Source: an uncultured Clostridia bacterium
Lineage (GTDB): Bacteria > Bacillota > Clostridia > Oscillospirales > SIG627
Length of the DNA: 33,325 bases
Assembly: GCA_947589595.1 (NCBI GenBank)
Contig: CANQBV010000018.1
Location: 1-33,325, forward strand
Direction of reading: 5' to 3'
Position 1 is the first letter of the stretch. Each line of letters opens with the position of its first letter. A program made the position numbers and the translations under genes. This document shows positions 26,601 to 32,723 of the stretch, piece after piece. The notes below the pieces were generated by a model. The model searched no databases. It was not told the DNA's origin and saw only the letters and a program-made list of their open reading frames with translations.

Positions 26601-26686
26601 GCCGGGAGCAGCAGCAATGCGCACAGCACCACCGCCGCGACTCCGCGACAGATCCATTTCTTATATAAAAATTTTCCTTTTTTCAT
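23663..26686 (-). CDS. GHL10 glycoside-hydrolase-like / N-acetylmuramoyl-L-alanine amidase fusion
   Basis: A 1007-residue exported protein. A signal or anchor helix (about residues 12-34) is followed by a Glu/Thr/Pro-rich linker. A GHL10 (DUF187) barrel spans about residues 69-405, with MRGVYVATVLNLNFPS, FFQVRPTGDALY, AWVNPYR and DVDGVLYDDYFYP. A long beta-rich middle part, including an AMIN-like stretch (FEILFPVSRSVPIHAKI), leads to an amidase_3 domain from about 820: VDAGHGGNDSGA (His827), HNEKD (Glu843), SVHHNS and the catalytic Glu in ALLELGFI. All zinc and catalytic positions are present. GHL10 proteins are probable glycan hydrolases and amidase_3 cuts the stem peptide off muramic acid. 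I chose the ATG at 26686 because GGGGAG lies eight bases upstream. It is coupled to the small membrane protein gene. Confidence 0.9.
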   Translation of the reverse strand: MKKGKFLYKKWICRGVAAVVLCALLLLPAILLTGSERFAAAPLQEETPQTPQTTEEAELPHQTADESDEMRGVYVATVLNLNFPSKPGLSEEELKKEIDRIVQTSVSAGLNTIFFQVRPTGDALYVSKIFPSSRYLVKTEGESLAFDPFAYFITACREAQVSPIAWVNPYRITNFTSENAEEALAALSDRNPAKIHPDWCIFYGGKLMYNPALPEVQELILSGIREICENYDVDGVLYDDYFYPYPVSGESFKDAEDYAALAASGQSLADWRRENVNTMIRKTYETIKGIDSELSFGVSPFGVWQNKASDPRGSKTSAFESYSSLYCDPLAWIEGGYIDYISPQIYWERGYSAADFAELTRWWSAQVDGTAVKLIPSHAVYKVSDWKLGADEICQQVQFARAYMNVGGSIFYSYAAIAENTAGVRDALSELYEDAFSVSESVPFTGRGISFSFPRNSYSTTLPFVFVLASSDPSVPVYSETGKVARTKSGFFSIHQALNYGANRLTLSQNGEQYTLVINRVQNNSSNDLGRFMIKSTVPAKAEIAAARSGKKLDLQVVAPSGSVVSASIGGQTVRLNAQGSVSGSGEYIAQTYTGTYTMPVVRDGEEMQKIGTIIFTCTRNEKSVSAEGGELFVIPENLHLKATVVKDYSFLKISPTSSFYEDYLNTNRGMEDEIIAQQGKYYQLAFGGWIHEDNIAIEKSAALSAASIGAVSSESKDGRFEILFPVSRSVPIHAKIKDGALEISLFHLASSGTASLAENPLFSAIRKTPSGDRTVFSLSLYNVENFYGFDYTYTDSGILFSFTLPQKLPDSETPLQGKRIIVDAGHGGNDSGALGYLSGHNEKDLNLSVALALSEKLKALGAEVFLTRSDDTAVSLNERMDFLNEIHPDFCVSVHHNSVVESSDTNAARGVLGLYWSDAGLGLAKPLQQSVRQALSAYNYGVNAQELALCRNYKFPQALLELGFICSPAEYERQLRADYADTCAEAIANGVLEYYRNQAGFLEGNR

Positions 26687-26728
26687 TTCATCTCTCCCCA
26701 AATTTCAGCGGAAAGTTTCTATATCTCT

Positions 26729-26756
26729 ATTATACCTATATTTTACCATTTCGCAA
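26729..26756 (-). promoter_or_regulatory. SigA promoter for the amidase fusion gene
   Basis: On the minus strand TTGCGA (26751-26756), 16-base spacer, TATAAT (26729-26734), about 40 bases before the start codon. Confidence 0.75.
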
Positions 26757-26786
26757 GGATGAAATTTGTAATCTTTTCGGATACAA

Positions 26787-26818
26787 AAAGGAGTCCCTCC
26801 AAACGGAAGGACTCCTTT
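26787..26818 (-). terminator. Rho-independent terminator after the exonuclease gene
   Basis: AAAGGAGTCC (26787-26796) pairs with GGACTCCTTT (26809-26818), with a second inner pairing of TCC and GGA around AAAC. On the minus strand the stem is followed by T-rich sequence. It separates the exonuclease from the amidase promoter. Confidence 0.85.
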
Positions 26819-26867
26819 ATTCTAACCGCAATAGGAATGCCCCCAATGCGGATAAGAAAAAATACAT

Positions 26868-27845
26868 TTATTTTCTTTCCAGAGAAAGCGCGGTGACCAT
26901 CATGGCTTTTTTTCTTTGCCTTTTACGGTGGGCGCGAGCTCTTTCCGCTTCCTTCTGATGTTGATACCGGTCTTCTTTTTCGTGGTAAAAAGCAAGAAGC
27001 GCGTCATCCGCAAGAAATATTTCACGAATTACCCGAACGCCTTTCTCCCCTGCGCGAAGCATTTTAAAACGCACCAAATACTCTTCTCCATCCGTACAGG
27101 AAACCAAAGAGAGGTATTTGTTTGTATTTTGGGGAAACATATGTTCCGGATACAGATAATCGCTGCACCGGGGACAGGCAATGGGAGAGGAAATCAATTC
27201 CTGCAGCGCGGCGTTGCGATTTTCAAAGGTAACGCCAAGCTCTTTTGTTTCCAAGGGCGGAGCCGTAATATCTCCTGCAAGGCGTGCATAATTCCGGAAC
27301 CCTTCTTCCATATCAAGATGCCGGCAAACAATGGCGGTACTCCGGGCGTCACACAGGGCGTCGTGCGCCTGAAAGGGCTTTTCCCCAAGCATTTCAATGG
27401 CGTCCTCCAAAGCAAACTGCCGATGCTCTTTGGCAATTTGACTGGCAAAGAAAACCTGCAGGTCAAAGCTTTGGGGGATCCAGTCCGAATCCAGCGAATG
27501 GAGCTTTAAGTTGTCTCTTAATATGGGAATATCCTCGGTGCCCCAGGTGAGGAAAATAAAGTCTTTCCCACAAAACCGGGAAAGCTTTTTAAACGCATCC
27601 GGAAAGGCGAGAGCTTTTGTCAAATCTTCGCTTTTCAAGCCGGTAATGCGCGATACCTTTTTGTGCATTTTCCGGTAGTATTTCGGGCGTACCAAAAGGC
27701 TTAATTCTTTTTTGATCTTAAATTTTTTATTTAAGCGAACTGCGCCGATCTGTATGATCTCACCGAAAAGGTGAACAGGGCTTTTCACCATTTCTCCTTG
27801 ATACCGCGGTTGGTTCCATTCTAAATCCAGAACAATGTAATTCAT
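26868..27845 (-). CDS. DEDDh 3'-5' exonuclease with C-terminal zinc-ribbon-like region
   Basis: A 325-residue protein. The N-terminal RNase T/DnaQ-type domain (about residues 1-185) shows Exo I VLDLEWNQ (Asp7, Glu9) and Exo III HDALCDARSTA, the DEDDh hallmark. The C-terminal part has a CPRC pair, a further Cys and a very basic tail (HRKRQRKKAMM), probably binding nucleic acid. The frame stays open upstream to 27962, but the ATG at 27845 starts the exonuclease fold directly and lies behind the promoter at 27877-27904. The Shine-Dalgarno sequence is weak. DNA or RNA substrate is not known. Confidence 0.85.
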   Translation of the reverse strand: MNYIVLDLEWNQPRYQGEMVKSPVHLFGEIIQIGAVRLNKKFKIKKELSLLVRPKYYRKMHKKVSRITGLKSEDLTKALAFPDAFKKLSRFCGKDFIFLTWGTEDIPILRDNLKLHSLDSDWIPQSFDLQVFFASQIAKEHRQFALEDAIEMLGEKPFQAHDALCDARSTAIVCRHLDMEEGFRNYARLAGDITAPPLETKELGVTFENRNAALQELISSPIACPRCSDYLYPEHMFPQNTNKYLSLVSCTDGEEYLVRFKMLRAGEKGVRVIREIFLADDALLAFYHEKEDRYQHQKEAERARAHRKRQRKKAMMVTALSLERK

Positions 27846-27876
27846 GACGCTTTTCCATTCTATGTTTCTCTTTAAA

Positions 27877-27904
27877 ATTTTACTCGTAATGACGAAAAAG
27901 TCAA
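27877..27904 (-). promoter_or_regulatory. SigA promoter for the exonuclease gene
   Basis: On the minus strand TTGACT (27899-27904), 16-base spacer, TAAAAT (27877-27882), about 30 bases before the start. Confidence 0.7.
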
Positions 27905-27929
27905 GAGAAGTCCTGTGAAAATCAAGGAA

Positions 27930-27966
27930 AAAAATGCCTTTTGCAAATGATGCAAAAGGCATTTTT
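27930..27966. terminator. Strong bidirectional terminator at the edge of the accessory region
   Basis: A perfect 16-bp stem pairs 27930-27945 with 27951-27966 around a five-base loop, with A- and T-runs on both sides. It stops minus-strand transcripts arriving from the right just before the exonuclease promoter. The recombinase already has its own terminator at 28124-28153, so this one may belong to the gene that stood here before the island arrived. Confidence 0.88.
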
Positions 27967-28123
27967 CAATTGATTTGCAAGAAACAAAAATGCTGTTTTC
28001 GGGCAAACCACATTATCAAATTCGGGGCAAGCCGCGTTAGAATTTCCGCTTGTCGGAGATGTCGATAAAATCCCAGTTTTATTTACATTTTTGCCCGTGC
28101 TGCAAGGCTTTCGGCGCAAAAAA
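27967..28123. other. Non-coding junction between core genes and recombinase island
   Basis: With its neighbours this completes a gene-free stretch of about 310 bases (27846-28157) that also holds the exonuclease promoter and two terminators. I see no supported gene in this part. It is the likely place for the left attachment site, because large serine recombinase genes usually lie at one end of their element, but no repeat can be matched as the other end is outside the window. Confidence 0.5.
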
Positions 28124-28153
28124 AGACCTTGCGGAAATTCATCTGCAAGGTCT
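28124..28153 (-). terminator. Rho-independent terminator after the serine recombinase
   Basis: AGACCTTGC (28124-28132) pairs with GCAAGGTCT (28145-28153). On the minus strand the stem is followed by seven T, a few bases after the recombinase stop. Confidence 0.88.
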
Positions 28154-28157
28154 AATT

Positions 28158-30062
28158 TTATATTTGGTTTTGCCTTTTGGTTACTGTTTGGCTTCGCCCT
28201 TTAACAAAATGCAGGTTAAAATGATTTCTCCGACAAAGCAGCCTGTGCAGAGTAGCCACGAAAAACGATTTTTTATTTATAATTTCCTGTTTCAAAATAT
28301 TAAAGAAAATAATCTCTTTAAAATGTACCGGGGGAATTTCCCCCTCCTCGCAGAATGCGACAGCCGCATTGGATTTTCTGCCGTTCACCTTAACATCTGC
28401 CGTCTGTGTTCCCGTGCCGTCTAAATTCAGATACCACCTGTAATGAGTTTTGCTGTAAGGCGTAACTTTGGAAACAAACTTTTGATATATTTCACGGGGC
28501 AAGACCGGCTGTGAAAAATCAATCAGCTCATTCAGCGCCGCTTCAATTTTACTAAGCTCCAAACCCGCTTCGTCGCTTTCGGTCGGGCAATCGTCTTTTT
28601 CATATTCTGCGGTCAGCTGTGAAATTTTTTTGTCGATTTCTTCTTTCTTGTTCAAAAATTCCTCTTTTGTGATTTCGCCGTCGCTGCGCATATCCAAAAG
28701 ATTATCCTTTTTGGATTTCAGTTTTTCGATATTTGCAAGCATAACCGATTTGTTTTGTCGAGGAGCTTTAATATCCGGTTTATAACATTCGTTGAGTATT
28801 TTACAGGCAAGCTTTATATCTTCGGCTCTTGTCCGCCATACCTGCTCCATAATCATTTTGCCCATCATTTCAAGTTTCCAATCGGGTATTTCGGTCTGGT
28901 CGCAGTAGCCGGTATCGTCCAATCCTGCGTCACGCCGTTTTTGAGCGGAGCCATTGTTCAACCTGTTATAGCAAAGGTATCCGTATGACCAAGGTGCGTT
29001 GTTATTTTTATGCCATCGGTTTCTGCGGAAGGACGCTCCGCATCGGCATTTCAATTTGGTTGCCCACAGGTCTTTTGTTTCGTTTTTGCCGTGATTCGGT
29101 TGTTTCTTCTTGCCGTCGGTAGAAACGCCTATTGTTTTTGTTACTCTCCGTTGCTTGATTTCCTGACACCGATACCATTCTTCCTCGGTTATAATAGGCT
29201 CATAATCGCTTTTTACGAGCATATATGTGGAAAAATCGTTATTAAGTATTCGCTTTTGTTCAAGATAGTTGTTGCTGTACGATTTTCCGTAAGCCTGGTA
29301 ACCCATATATGTAGGGTTATTAACAATTCTCGTAATTACGCACGGTGACCACTTTACCAAGCCCGATGCATTTTTTCGTCCAAGCCGTGTGAGCTCGTTC
29401 GCAATTTTGGATGCGCCCATTTCGCCCTGTAAGTACATATCGAAAATCATTCGCACGGTTTCCGCCTGCTCGGGGTTTATCGTGTATGTGGATTTGGCTT
29501 TACGGTTATAACCCAAGATGTTCCCTCTGCCGTACACCATACCTTGCTGGCGGCTGATATGCTGTCCGGCTTTTACACGCTCCGAGGTTTTGCGGCTTTC
29601 CTCTTGTGCAAGGGTTGCCATAATTGTCAGTCGAAGTTCACCGTCTCCGTCCATTGTCCAAATATTATCCTCCACAAAATACACCTCAACGCCGATATTT
29701 TTCAGTTCTCTTGTGGTAACAAGAGTGTCAACGGTGTTTCTCGCAAATCGGCAGACCTCACGGGTTACAATCAAATCAAATTTTCCTTTCTTTGCGTCCT
29801 CTATCATTTGCAGAAATGCCGGTCGCTTTTTCGCCTGCGTTCCTGTTATTCCCTCGTCGATATATTTGTTCAGCACCTCCCAGTTGGGGTGATGTTTTGC
29901 TTGGTCATCGTACCATTCAATTTGATTTTCAAGAGCAGCCATCTGTGCTTCGTGTTCTGTTGACACACGGCCGTAAAAGACCATTTTGCGATGTCTGTTG
30001 CGGTCAAGAAAATCGTAAGGATTTCCGATTTTCGTGTTGTTTTTAAAAATTGTGTTTGTCAT
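28158..30062 (-). CDS. Large serine recombinase (site-specific integrase/excisionase)
   Basis: A 634-residue recombinase. The resolvase domain starts FYGRVSTEHEAQ with the nucleophile Ser34, and continues LIVTREVCRFARNTVDT and ATLAQEESRKTSERVKAGQ. A recombinase DNA-binding domain (NNPTYMGYQAYG) and a zinc ribbon with CRC, C and C follow, then a coiled coil (MLANIEKLKSKKDNLLDMR and onwards), the order seen in TnpX/phiC31-like enzymes. AAGGAGG sets the start at 30062. After about residue 585 comes a basic tail of some 45 residues that I do not recognise. It is the last gene of the minus-strand cassette and probably moves the island. Confidence 0.94.
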   Translation of the reverse strand: MTNTIFKNNTKIGNPYDFLDRNRHRKMVFYGRVSTEHEAQMAALENQIEWYDDQAKHHPNWEVLNKYIDEGITGTQAKKRPAFLQMIEDAKKGKFDLIVTREVCRFARNTVDTLVTTRELKNIGVEVYFVEDNIWTMDGDGELRLTIMATLAQEESRKTSERVKAGQHISRQQGMVYGRGNILGYNRKAKSTYTINPEQAETVRMIFDMYLQGEMGASKIANELTRLGRKNASGLVKWSPCVITRIVNNPTYMGYQAYGKSYSNNYLEQKRILNNDFSTYMLVKSDYEPIITEEEWYRCQEIKQRRVTKTIGVSTDGKKKQPNHGKNETKDLWATKLKCRCGASFRRNRWHKNNNAPWSYGYLCYNRLNNGSAQKRRDAGLDDTGYCDQTEIPDWKLEMMGKMIMEQVWRTRAEDIKLACKILNECYKPDIKAPRQNKSVMLANIEKLKSKKDNLLDMRSDGEITKEEFLNKKEEIDKKISQLTAEYEKDDCPTESDEAGLELSKIEAALNELIDFSQPVLPREIYQKFVSKVTPYSKTHYRWYLNLDGTGTQTADVKVNGRKSNAAVAFCEEGEIPPVHFKEIIFFNILKQEIINKKSFFVATLHRLLCRRNHFNLHFVKGRSQTVTKRQNQI

Positions 30063-30098
30063 AAAAATTCCTCCTTGTGTTTTTAAGTATATTTGACA

Positions 30099-30242
30099 TT
30101 AAGCCGCCTGTGAATTGTGCGGATTTTCGGATTTAACTTTTTCTCTCACGGTGTCAAGTGTGGCTTTGTTTATAAGCCCACGCTCATATAGAATTTCAAT
30201 AAGCATAAACGCCGCATATAAGCTGTCGATTTTCTTATTCAT
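30099..30242 (-). CDS. Small protein of unknown function between parB and the recombinase
   Basis: A 47-residue protein starting MNKKIDSLYAAFMLIEILY, mostly helical. Its ATG overlaps the stop of the ParB-like gene (TAATG), and a strong GGGAGGAG site inside that gene precedes it. The frame extends 14 residues upstream but that start lacks a site. Small genes in this position are common beside large serine recombinases in Clostridia, but I do not recognise a function. It may help the recombinase, as directionality factors do; this is inference. Confidence 0.6.
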   Translation of the reverse strand: MNKKIDSLYAAFMLIEILYERGLINKATLDTVREKVKSENPHNSQAA

Positions 30243-31084
30243 TATCGCTCCTCCCTTCGGTTTCTTTCTCTCTGTCTCTGCCATTTTTCAAGCAGATTTA
30301 TGATTGTTTTTTGCATATCAAGGCTTGTATAACTTTTCGGGAAATATTTGCGGATATCTTCGGTTTTGAATTTAACCTGTTCTTTCTGATTTGGCTTTTC
30401 TTCACTTAACACGGCAAATATCGTGTCTATGGACAGTCTGCCTTGTTCGCTGAATTTGCGCAGTCGCTGTGCCTGTGAAAGTGAGGGCGTGGCATCTGTG
30501 TATTCTATTTCTTCGGCTAACATCTTTTGTTCATTCTCGGGCAGATACGAAATCTCAACAGCCGGAGTAAAGGCTATCCTTTCTTCGTCAACGAGTTTCA
30601 GCAGTTCGGGTATTAAGTGCGTTAGACGGATATATCTTTGGACTTGTCTTGCACTGTCATTTACTGTTTCGGCTATCTGTTCATCTGTTCTTGACTTTGC
30701 GCCAACTTGGCACGAAGTTTTCCCCTGATGTTTCATCGCTTCAAGTTTCATCTTGTAAGCAAAAGCTTTTTCGCTTGGCAGTAAATGTTCTCTCTGTAAA
30801 TTTGAATCCACCATTGCAATAACCGCTTCGTCTTTTGTCATATCTCTGACTATTGCCAGAACGGTTTGCATTCCCAATTCTTTACAAACTTCAACTCTCC
30901 TGTGACCGCTGATGATTTCATAAGTACCAGCGGAAAAAGAACGGACGATTATCGGCTCAAGCAATCCGTTTTCTTTTATGCTCTCTGTCAATTCTTCTTT
31001 TTCAATTCCGTCTCTTTTCTTAAACGGATGATTTTTAAATGGAATTAGTAAATCTATGTTGATGTTCTTTATTGTTTCCTGCAT
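30242..31084 (-). CDS. ParB/RepB/Spo0J-family partition-like protein
   Basis: A 280-residue DNA-binding protein. The N-terminal ParB/Srx (CTPase) domain has ENGLLEPIIVR and the SGHRRVEVCKELGM box. MVDSNLQREHLLPSEKAFAYK is the conserved box that follows. A helix-turn-helix region (DEQIAETVNDSARQVQRYIRL) lies in the centre. The C-terminus is short and basic. No ParA ATPase gene is adjacent, so a full partition system is not shown. It may regulate the island or stabilise an excised circular form. It overlaps the 109-residue gene by 16 bases. Confidence 0.92.
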   Translation of the reverse strand: MQETIKNINIDLLIPFKNHPFKKRDGIEKEELTESIKENGLLEPIIVRSFSAGTYEIISGHRRVEVCKELGMQTVLAIVRDMTKDEAVIAMVDSNLQREHLLPSEKAFAYKMKLEAMKHQGKTSCQVGAKSRTDEQIAETVNDSARQVQRYIRLTHLIPELLKLVDEERIAFTPAVEISYLPENEQKMLAEEIEYTDATPSLSQAQRLRKFSEQGRLSIDTIFAVLSEEKPNQKEQVKFKTEDIRKYFPKSYTSLDMQKTIINLLEKWQRQRERNRREER

Positions 31085-31398
31085 TTCAAATTCTCCTTGT
31101 CCAATATTTCAATTTTTTTAAGAGCGATACCTTTGCCGTTTTTCTCATAAATCAATCTCAAATTTGTACCGTTATCTATCTCATGAAAGCCGAGATAACT
31201 CTGCCACCAAAACACAGGCGTGATAATCTTTCTTCCGTCGCTTAACTGAAAGAAAAGACGCATCATATTTTTGCTTGCCTCTGCTCTCATTATCAGTTTT
31301 GCGAAGTATTCGCCCTCTTTGTCTATGAAATGATAATCGGTAGTTATGATGTGTTCCTCTCTCATTTCGTCTCTTGTGTATACTTTATTTGCTATCAT
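31069..31398 (-). CDS. Hypothetical protein of the recombinase island
   Basis: A 109-residue protein with no motif that I recognise. It is mixed alpha/beta with aromatic residues (VFWWQSYLGFHEI) and no membrane segment or cysteine pair. AGAAAGGA lies before the ATG at 31398. The last 16 bases overlap the ParB-like gene, so the two are probably translated together. An inverted repeat at 31420-31466 lies just upstream of its ribosome binding site. Confidence 0.6.
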   Translation of the reverse strand: MIANKVYTRDEMREEHIITTDYHFIDKEGEYFAKLIMRAEASKNMMRLFFQLSDGRKIITPVFWWQSYLGFHEIDNGTNLRLIYEKNGKGIALKKIEILDKENLKCRKQ

Positions 31399-31419
31399 AT
31401 TTAAGTCCTTTCTTTTACG

Positions 31420-31466
31420 GCAGGTAAAAACTATATATTTATTTATATATTTATACGTTTACCTGC
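31420..31466. repeat. Inverted repeat around an AT-rich core before the ParB operon genes
   Basis: GCAGGTAAA (31420-31428) and its exact reverse complement TTTACCTGC (31458-31466) flank 29 bases made almost entirely of A and T. It lies 22 bases before the 109-residue gene. Candidate uses are an operator, a parS-like site for the ParB-like protein, or an RNA hairpin. Confidence 0.6.
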
Positions 31467-31599
31467 TATTTGAATTGTTTTGAACGGCGAGTGAAAATGA
31501 TAGTTGCAACAACCGTTTTTCTGTATCAAAAAGGTGCCGAAAATATCAAAGTTTTTCTCTGTAAGCCGTTTTATTTTGAATTGAATATCTGTTATCCTT

Positions 31600-31809
31600 T
31601 TATCCCGAATCGTTGAAATCGTTGCCGTTTGGTAGCGATTTGACACTTCTTTTTGAGCAATACAAAGGACAATTGACAACGATTGCCCGAAAGCTTTGTT
31701 TACAGTCGTTCCGGCATTTACGGCACAAATCGTTGTATGTTCTTCTGCCTGTTTTGGGATTGATGAATAATGCCCATTCCTGTTTTAATTTCTTTGATAA
31801 TCTTGCCAT
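31600..31809 (-). CDS. Small Cys-rich, zinc-finger-like protein
   Basis: A 69-residue basic protein starting MARLSKKLKQEWALFINP. It has a cluster CRKCRNDCK and a second C, then NCPLYC, which suggests a small zinc-binding module. The ATG at 31809 has AAGGAG about eight bases upstream, unlike the longer frame start at 31827. It is the first gene of the minus-strand cassette. Very similar short proteins are widespread on Clostridia mobile elements, as far as I recall, with no known function. Confidence 0.7.
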   Translation of the reverse strand: MARLSKKLKQEWALFINPKTGRRTYNDLCRKCRNDCKQSFRAIVVNCPLYCSKRSVKSLPNGNDFNDSG

Positions 31810-31819
31810 AGTAAAAACT

Positions 31820-32030
31820 CCTTTCACTCATTTGGACAAAGGGGGTCAAAATGCACACCCAAAATCGCCCGATTTCAAAAAAATTTTTATTACCCCTTCA
31901 CTTGTTTGAACCGGGAAGCGAAAAAATGGGGGTATTTTGAAAAGAAAATTAAAAGTCCCTTCACTTGTTTGAAATGGGAAAGGATTCTTGGGGGGTGGTT
32001 TTGAAAAAATTTTGAAAAATTTTTGGAAAA
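31820..32030. repeat. Three degenerate tandem repeats in the island leader
   Basis: CCCTTCACTTGTTTGAA occurs exactly at 31894-31910 and 31957-31973, and in degenerate form (CCTTTCACTCATTTGGA) at 31820-31836. After each comes a G-rich run and then TTTGAAAA or TTTCAAAA. The exact copies are 63 bases apart. On the minus strand each copy contains a Shine-Dalgarno-like GTGAAGGG or GTGAAAGGAG. This 290-base stretch (31810-32099) holds no gene that I can support. Confidence 0.65.
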
Positions 32031-32038
32031 TAAAAAAA

Positions 32039-32069
32039 TCTCCTCCCGATTCATCGAACCGAGAGGAGA
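32039..32069 (-). terminator. Minus-strand terminator facing the island
   Basis: Seven T (plus-strand A at 32032-32038) follow a 31-base hairpin in the minus-strand RNA. It has 13 pairs, two of them G-U wobbles. In the plus-strand RNA those two become C-A and A-C mismatches, so the hairpin is specific to leftward transcripts. No leftward gene is present just to its right, which matters for the restriction locus. Confidence 0.82.
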
Positions 32070-32099
32070 AAATGGTATTATTTAATTCTGAAAATTATT

Positions 32100-32723
32100 A
32101 AAAATACAGATTTTGATTATATTACTTGGGAACAGCGTAAGTTCGACGAAGTGTTTGATTGTACTATACCTAACAACACCTTATCTCGTTCAGAACTGAA
32201 TTATGAGAGTGGGTCTGTAAGAAATATTCACTATGGTGATATTCTTATAAAATACGGTTCTGTCGTAGATGTTCAAAACGATGAAATACCTTTTGCGACA
32301 GGAAAAAGCAGCGACGATTTTAAGGGTGCATTATTGCAAGATGGCGATATTATAATTGCTGATACAGCAGAAGATGAAACAACCGGAAAAGCCTGTGAAA
32401 TAGGCAATTCACAAGGATTAGATGTCGTGTCGGGACTCCACACTATGGTATGTCGTCCACGCAACAAGATGGCATTGGGTTACCTCGGTTATTACTTAAA
32501 TTCAGACGCTTATCATCATCAGCTTTTACCTCTTATGCAAGGTATTAAAGTATTATCATTAAGCAGGACTAACGTTCAGAAAACTATGGTGTGCTATCCG
32601 AAAAGTAAGGCTGAGCAGCAACTAATTGCAGACTGTTTCCGCAACCTTGACAACCTTATCACCCTTCATCAGCGTGAGTCAACTTATTTTACAGGAGGAT
32701 TTTATGCTGAACAACATAAATAA
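32100..32723 (+). CDS. hsdS: Half HsdS: type I restriction specificity subunit with one target recognition domain
   Basis: Homology begins near KNTDFDYITWEQRKFDEVF and runs through one target recognition domain to the conserved spacer QQLIADCFRNLDNLITLHQR. A full HsdS carries two such domains, so this is half. No ATG or ribosome binding site is found; the first possible in-frame start is a GTG at 32151, inside the homology. After ITLHQR the frame leaves the family and its last codons overlap the integrase start. This is what silent cassettes in shuffling type I systems look like. It would contribute a recognition domain only after recombination with an expressed hsdS. Confidence 0.85.
   Translation, partial: KNTDFDYITWEQRKFDEVFDCTIPNNTLSRSELNYESGSVRNIHYGDILIKYGSVVDVQNDEIPFATGKSSDDFKGALLQDGDIIIADTAEDETTGKACEIGNSQGLDVVSGLHTMVCRPRNKMALGYLGYYLNSDAYHHQLLPLMQGIKVLSLSRTNVQKTMVCYPKSKAEQQLIADCFRNLDNLITLHQRESTYFTGGFYAEQHK

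Noticed and set aside
27922-28119. 65-residue minus-strand frame at the island border
   Set aside because: It runs through the 27930-27966 terminator and has no ribosome binding site; probably not coding.
31443-31679. 78-residue minus-strand frame
   Set aside because: It starts with TTG, lacks a ribosome binding site and overlaps the better supported Cys-rich gene in another frame.
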